Origin: Xylaria sp. FL1777 | Lineage: Eukaryota > Ascomycota > Sordariomycetes > Xylariales > Xylariaceae | Assembly (NCBI GenBank): GCA_022578965.1 | Contig: MU400563.1 | Location: 62,001-126,000, forward strand | Direction: 5' to 3' | DNA: 64,000 bases | Shown: positions 60,746 through 64,000 of the stretch, in pieces | Layout of the letters: every line of letters starts with the position of its first letter | Position numbering within the stretch: position 1 is the stretch's first letter | Made by a program: the position numbers and the translations under genes | Notes under the pieces: generated by a model | What the model was told of the DNA's origin: nothing | Databases searched by the model: none | Seen by the model: only the letters and a program-made list of their open reading frames with translations

Positions 60746-62047
60746 ATGAGCCATTACGGTTCTCCCTACTCGGGCACTCCTCTTAGAGGAGGCGACCCTT
60801 ACTACAATTACGACGTGAATAGCCCCTCGCCAACACCGTCGCCTCATCACTACCCATTCTACCCAGCAAAGACCCCGCAGCGATCGGCGACGCGAAACCA
60901 CGTCCGCGGTGCCAGCACTGCTGGCTTCGGCGACTTCGTTCCGCGTCCTACCACCGCCTTCTCGCCGCGATACAAGAGCACCGGCGAATACGCCACTGGC
61001 CCAAGCCCGCAAGTGAGTTCGCGAAAGCGCAGTTTTTCCCACAAGGGGTCGAAACACCATAATTATCATCATCTTGACCATGACTATGCCACCCACGAGC
61101 CCGCGAGGCGAGAGCGTCGCAAGTCTTTTTCTTACTATCGGGCCTCTTATGGGGACTCCGACGAGGACGAAGTAATCGAAGCCGGAAATGGTTACGTCTA
61201 TGTATTGAGGCCGCAGTGGAAGAGTTCAAGGCACAGAAATCATTATGACTATTACACTGACCGTCCGGAGTATGGCACTGATTCCCGCTACTACCCACAG
61301 GCTATCCCGACGTTTTCTTTTGACAAAGAGAAGGCCGAGTACGGTCGTTATGAGGAACCCCCGCTACGGTCCGCCACAAGGGTTGGTCATCATGCCCACT
61401 CGCGTCGTCCGTCCTCCGGGGCTATTCCTAACATCCAGCGCCCTGCCACTGCCCGGCCGACGGCTGCCGTACCTAAGAAGACAGTAACCGCAGCAGCTCC
61501 CCGGGCCACAGAGGCCGATGCCAAGAAGCACCGCATTCCCACCGGCTACTCCCTGAAGAACTGGGACCCCACCGAGGAACCCATCATGTTGTTGGGTAGT
61601 GTCTTCGACGCCAACTCTTTGGGCAAGTGGATCTATGATTGGACTGTCTACCATCACGGCCCTGCGACCCCCATATCGGACATGGCCGGTGAGATGTGGC
61701 TCCTCCTCATCCAGTTGTCAGGCAAGATAAAACGTTCGGAGGAGATTGTTCCCCAAGTCCGGACGCAGGAGAACCGGGAAATGATCGAGGATTTCATTGC
61801 GTCAGGCGAGCGCTTGACTGACAAGCTACGGTCTCTTCTCAAGCGATGCGAGGCCCCCATGCTCAAGGCCAGCAAGAAGCGCGAGGCCGCCCAGCTCGGC
61901 AAGAACTCTGGTATCGAGTTTGTCGAGACTCTTTTTGGTCGCGAGCGCGAGCTCGAGAAGACAGAGCGATTCATGCAATCGGTCCGCCTTTGGAACCTCC
62001 GTTTTGACGCCAACTGTGAGGACATTTTGAAAAGGCCAACCCAGTAG
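60746..62047 (+). CDS. Conserved filamentous-fungal protein with a disordered N-half and conserved C-terminal domain
   Basis: Single-exon gene, 433 residues. Residues 1-270 are Tyr/Ser/Pro/His-rich and probably disordered (MSHYGSPYSGTPLRGG, PSPTPSPHHYPFYPAKTPQR), with basic patches (RRERRKSFSYY). From GYSLKNWDPTEEPIMLLGSV to the end is a conserved-looking helical domain that includes DANSLGKWIYDWTVYHHGPA, AGEMWLLLIQLSGKIKR, FIASGERLTDKLRSLLKRCE and ETLFGRERELEKTERFMQSV. I have seen related fungal proteins carry a vegetative cell wall protein gp1 label, which rests on composition rather than function; there is no signal peptide here. A stop codon just upstream in frame fixes the ATG at 60746. 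Function unknown. Confidence 0.8.
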   Translation: MSHYGSPYSGTPLRGGDPYYNYDVNSPSPTPSPHHYPFYPAKTPQRSATRNHVRGASTAGFGDFVPRPTTAFSPRYKSTGEYATGPSPQVSSRKRSFSHKGSKHHNYHHLDHDYATHEPARRERRKSFSYYRASYGDSDEDEVIEAGNGYVYVLRPQWKSSRHRNHYDYYTDRPEYGTDSRYYPQAIPTFSFDKEKAEYGRYEEPPLRSATRVGHHAHSRRPSSGAIPNIQRPATARPTAAVPKKTVTAAAPRATEADAKKHRIPTGYSLKNWDPTEEPIMLLGSVFDANSLGKWIYDWTVYHHGPATPISDMAGEMWLLLIQLSGKIKRSEEIVPQVRTQENREMIEDFIASGERLTDKLRSLLKRCEAPMLKASKKREAAQLGKNSGIEFVETLFGRERELEKTERFMQSVRLWNLRFDANCEDILKRPTQ

Positions 62048-64000
62048 ATTCCGCCGTCGGAAGGATATCCCATTGGATTTTCTGCCGAACCTTGGTTTTC
62101 CTGTCTTTGGTGTTCCAGGGCCAATCCAGGATAACCCTCTTACACCCACTTGAAAACTTTAAAAAAAGAACCAAAACCCATAAGCGAGTCGGCCAATTGC
62201 CGTCATGTACCACTACCGGGATTTACCATTGGTTTTCATCCCACGGACTTCCCTTTCCGGAATTTCCTATGTGTTACTAGTGTCATATTACTCTGGGCCT
62301 CAGGGCAGTTTCGCATTACGGGGAAAGAAGGGTTTTTCATACAATTTTTTTCCTGTCTCAGCTGTTTCCATTTTTTTGAGATACCCCAGAGCAGTGGAGA
62401 GAATTAGTACGACGAAGGGAAGAGAGGCAATTGAGAAGGTCGCGCAGCCATATGCGCTTTTCTGTCCTTCGTCTTATGATTACATATTGCGCCGCGCAAG
62501 CACAGCAGCACACGAACGAGAACACGAGTGGTCCGATCAACGAAGGGCACATTCAGGTTAGGGAAGATAAAAGTTGGGATTTGGAGGATTTGGTTCCTTT
62601 GTTCTGTTCCTTTGTTTAGACTTGGGCCGACTACGATTGTTGACCATTGTTGGAGAGTCGCCATAGACTCTTATCTTCGGCGAGTCACTATTATGCCACA
62701 GGACTGGCGAGCAAGAAGCTTTAATGGAATTTTATTGGAGGACATTTTACCGTCGATATTATCTACCGGACGGACGAGTTTGGATCTTTGGTTTCAGCGC
62801 AGGGCGTTTTATTTTTTACCGGGCTGGACGTGCAACGCAACTTATAGACTATTTTGGAGGAGCGCGCGAAGCCAGTTGGCCTTGTGGTCGGGTTTGTTCA
62901 CACTGGCTGGCTGGATTGGATATACCCCGTTTGCTTTTTGTACTCAATTGTAGTGTAGGCGACGAGGTCGAAATCTCTAAATATTAACATTATTATATAC
63001 AAACTTCTCTCTTCAGCTGCAGTCTAACGTGGTTTCCATGCTTTCGTATAACCCTTATATCTAACCTATCTTATGTTCTATCATGTCTTGTCTGTAAAAG
63101 CGAGATTAACCACTTGTCAACAAAGTAGTTCATGTTGATGTCTTTAGCGTAGTTGTATTCATTATGCATGTCTCCCGCGCCCTGGTGCTCTGCAGGTCGC
63201 GGACCGCGTGGAGACCTCGTGCGCCAAGAGACGATGTTGCGCTGCATCCGAAGTAGGAGGGTAGGTATAAGTGAGTCTACGTATATGTTTACTTATTGAT
63301 AGAATATTTCACCATAGTACTGTGAAGATGCTAACATGTTACCATACCTGTATCCTACACATAGGTACCGGTATGTGACTCAGAGAGAGCCCTGTAATAA
63401 TTACATGTAATGACCAAGGAATCATCATTACCCAGAATAGCTCTCTCTCTTTTTTTTTTTTTTTCTCCGAAATTAGCATACCTCCCTGTTATAGCTCACC
63501 CCTGACTTATTTGATTGCTTTTCCATTTCCCCATTAATATTGACTCATATTTTTTTTTTCCGATGTGTGTGTGTGTATCAATCTCGTTTTTGTTTACCCA
63601 TCGAGCGTAGTGTTATTATGCACGGCTCACGTCGTGGCTCTTGTTCCTCCTTGCTGATAGCCGCGGAAATTACCTCGTGTATTACTCGCTTGCCCGGGGG
63701 ACGGATCCTGGGGATTCCATCCAATAAATAGGTGCGGCATAGTTGCGCACACACACGCACACACACGCACACAAAAGGTTTTTTTGAGTCTTCTTTTTCC
63801 TCCGTACAGTACACAACATAGAGGAGGCTACGCCGTACTGGATGGCTTGTGGTATTTGTCATCTATACTTGATTATCTTGATCAAGCGCGTTTGGTATGT
63901 GTGTGCACTGACAATGCAGGAATGTTAGGGAACGTTGGCACCTATTACGCGGTACTAGACGTTTTGCAACCGAGCAAACAAATACGTACGCAGTAGTAAG
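62048..64000. other. Downstream region with simple repeats
   Basis: The first part is probably the 3' UTR of the 60746 gene. A T-run lies at about 63450-63465, another T run and a (GT)n run at about 63550-63578, and a CACACACG run at about 63750-63775. No gene recognised; frames such as 62528-62953 have no domain. Confidence 0.45.

Noticed and set aside
1..64000. CRISPR array, prokaryotic operons, rRNA
   Set aside because: No regularly spaced direct repeats or rRNA-like sequence; intron-rich genes show this is fungal nuclear DNA.

Overview
This is nuclear DNA of a filamentous ascomycete, probably a Sordariomycete. The evidence is gene structure and content. Most genes carry short GT-AG introns (about 48-160 bp), often with a CTAAC or CTGAC branch motif near the acceptor. 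Gene families include a Clr5-domain ankyrin protein, a BBE-type flavoprotein, GH5 exo-glucanase and sugar porters. Long AT-rich or low-complexity intergenic stretches and decayed gene relics also fit. The exact order cannot be fixed by eye. Exon models below were built by hand; in most cases splice phases and total length agree.

Layout. 0-5.4 kb: a truncated cytochrome P450, a secreted FAD-linked oxidase and a 12-helix drug-type MFS transporter, which together look like the edge of a secondary-metabolism cluster. 7.2-9.3 kb: a hexose transporter. 12.5-15.1 kb: a Trf4/Cid14-type nuclear poly(A) polymerase. 16.6-17.4 kb: an unrecognised small gene. 18.0-19.9 kb: an amidohydrolase with both a signal peptide and a C-terminal HDEL, so a predicted ER-lumen enzyme. 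21.2-24.8 kb: a 1149-residue Clr5/ankyrin protein. 24.8-33.3 kb is an accessory-looking interval. It holds three degenerate gene relics, an AMP-forming acyl-CoA synthetase ending in SKL (peroxisomal), and a 560-bp element with 70-bp terminal inverted repeats just upstream of that synthetase. 33.3-37.1 kb: a divergent pair of mitochondrial genes, holocytochrome c synthase and an ADCK2/Cqd1-like UbiB kinase. 37.3-39.5 kb: two small secreted proteins. 42.5-48.6 kb: a hypothetical protein, a secreted GH5 exo-1,3-beta-glucanase, another hypothetical and a glutathione S-transferase. From 48.6 kb to about 60.4 kb I find no supportable gene. The window ends with a conserved fungal protein at 60.7-62.0 kb that has a long leader and a uORF, followed by a long downstream region rich in simple repeats.

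How parts may work together. P450, flavin oxidase and efflux pump fit oxidative tailoring and export of a metabolite. The divergent mitochondrial pair shares a promoter of about 510 bp. Several enzymes carry clear address tags: a secretion signal, HDEL, SKL, or a mitochondrial presequence. The most novel points are the HDEL-tagged amidohydrolase, whose last intron could toggle ER retention; the TIR element near the acyl-CoA synthetase promoter; and a 10-bp palindrome, TAGGTACCTA, that recurs five times and only between genes.
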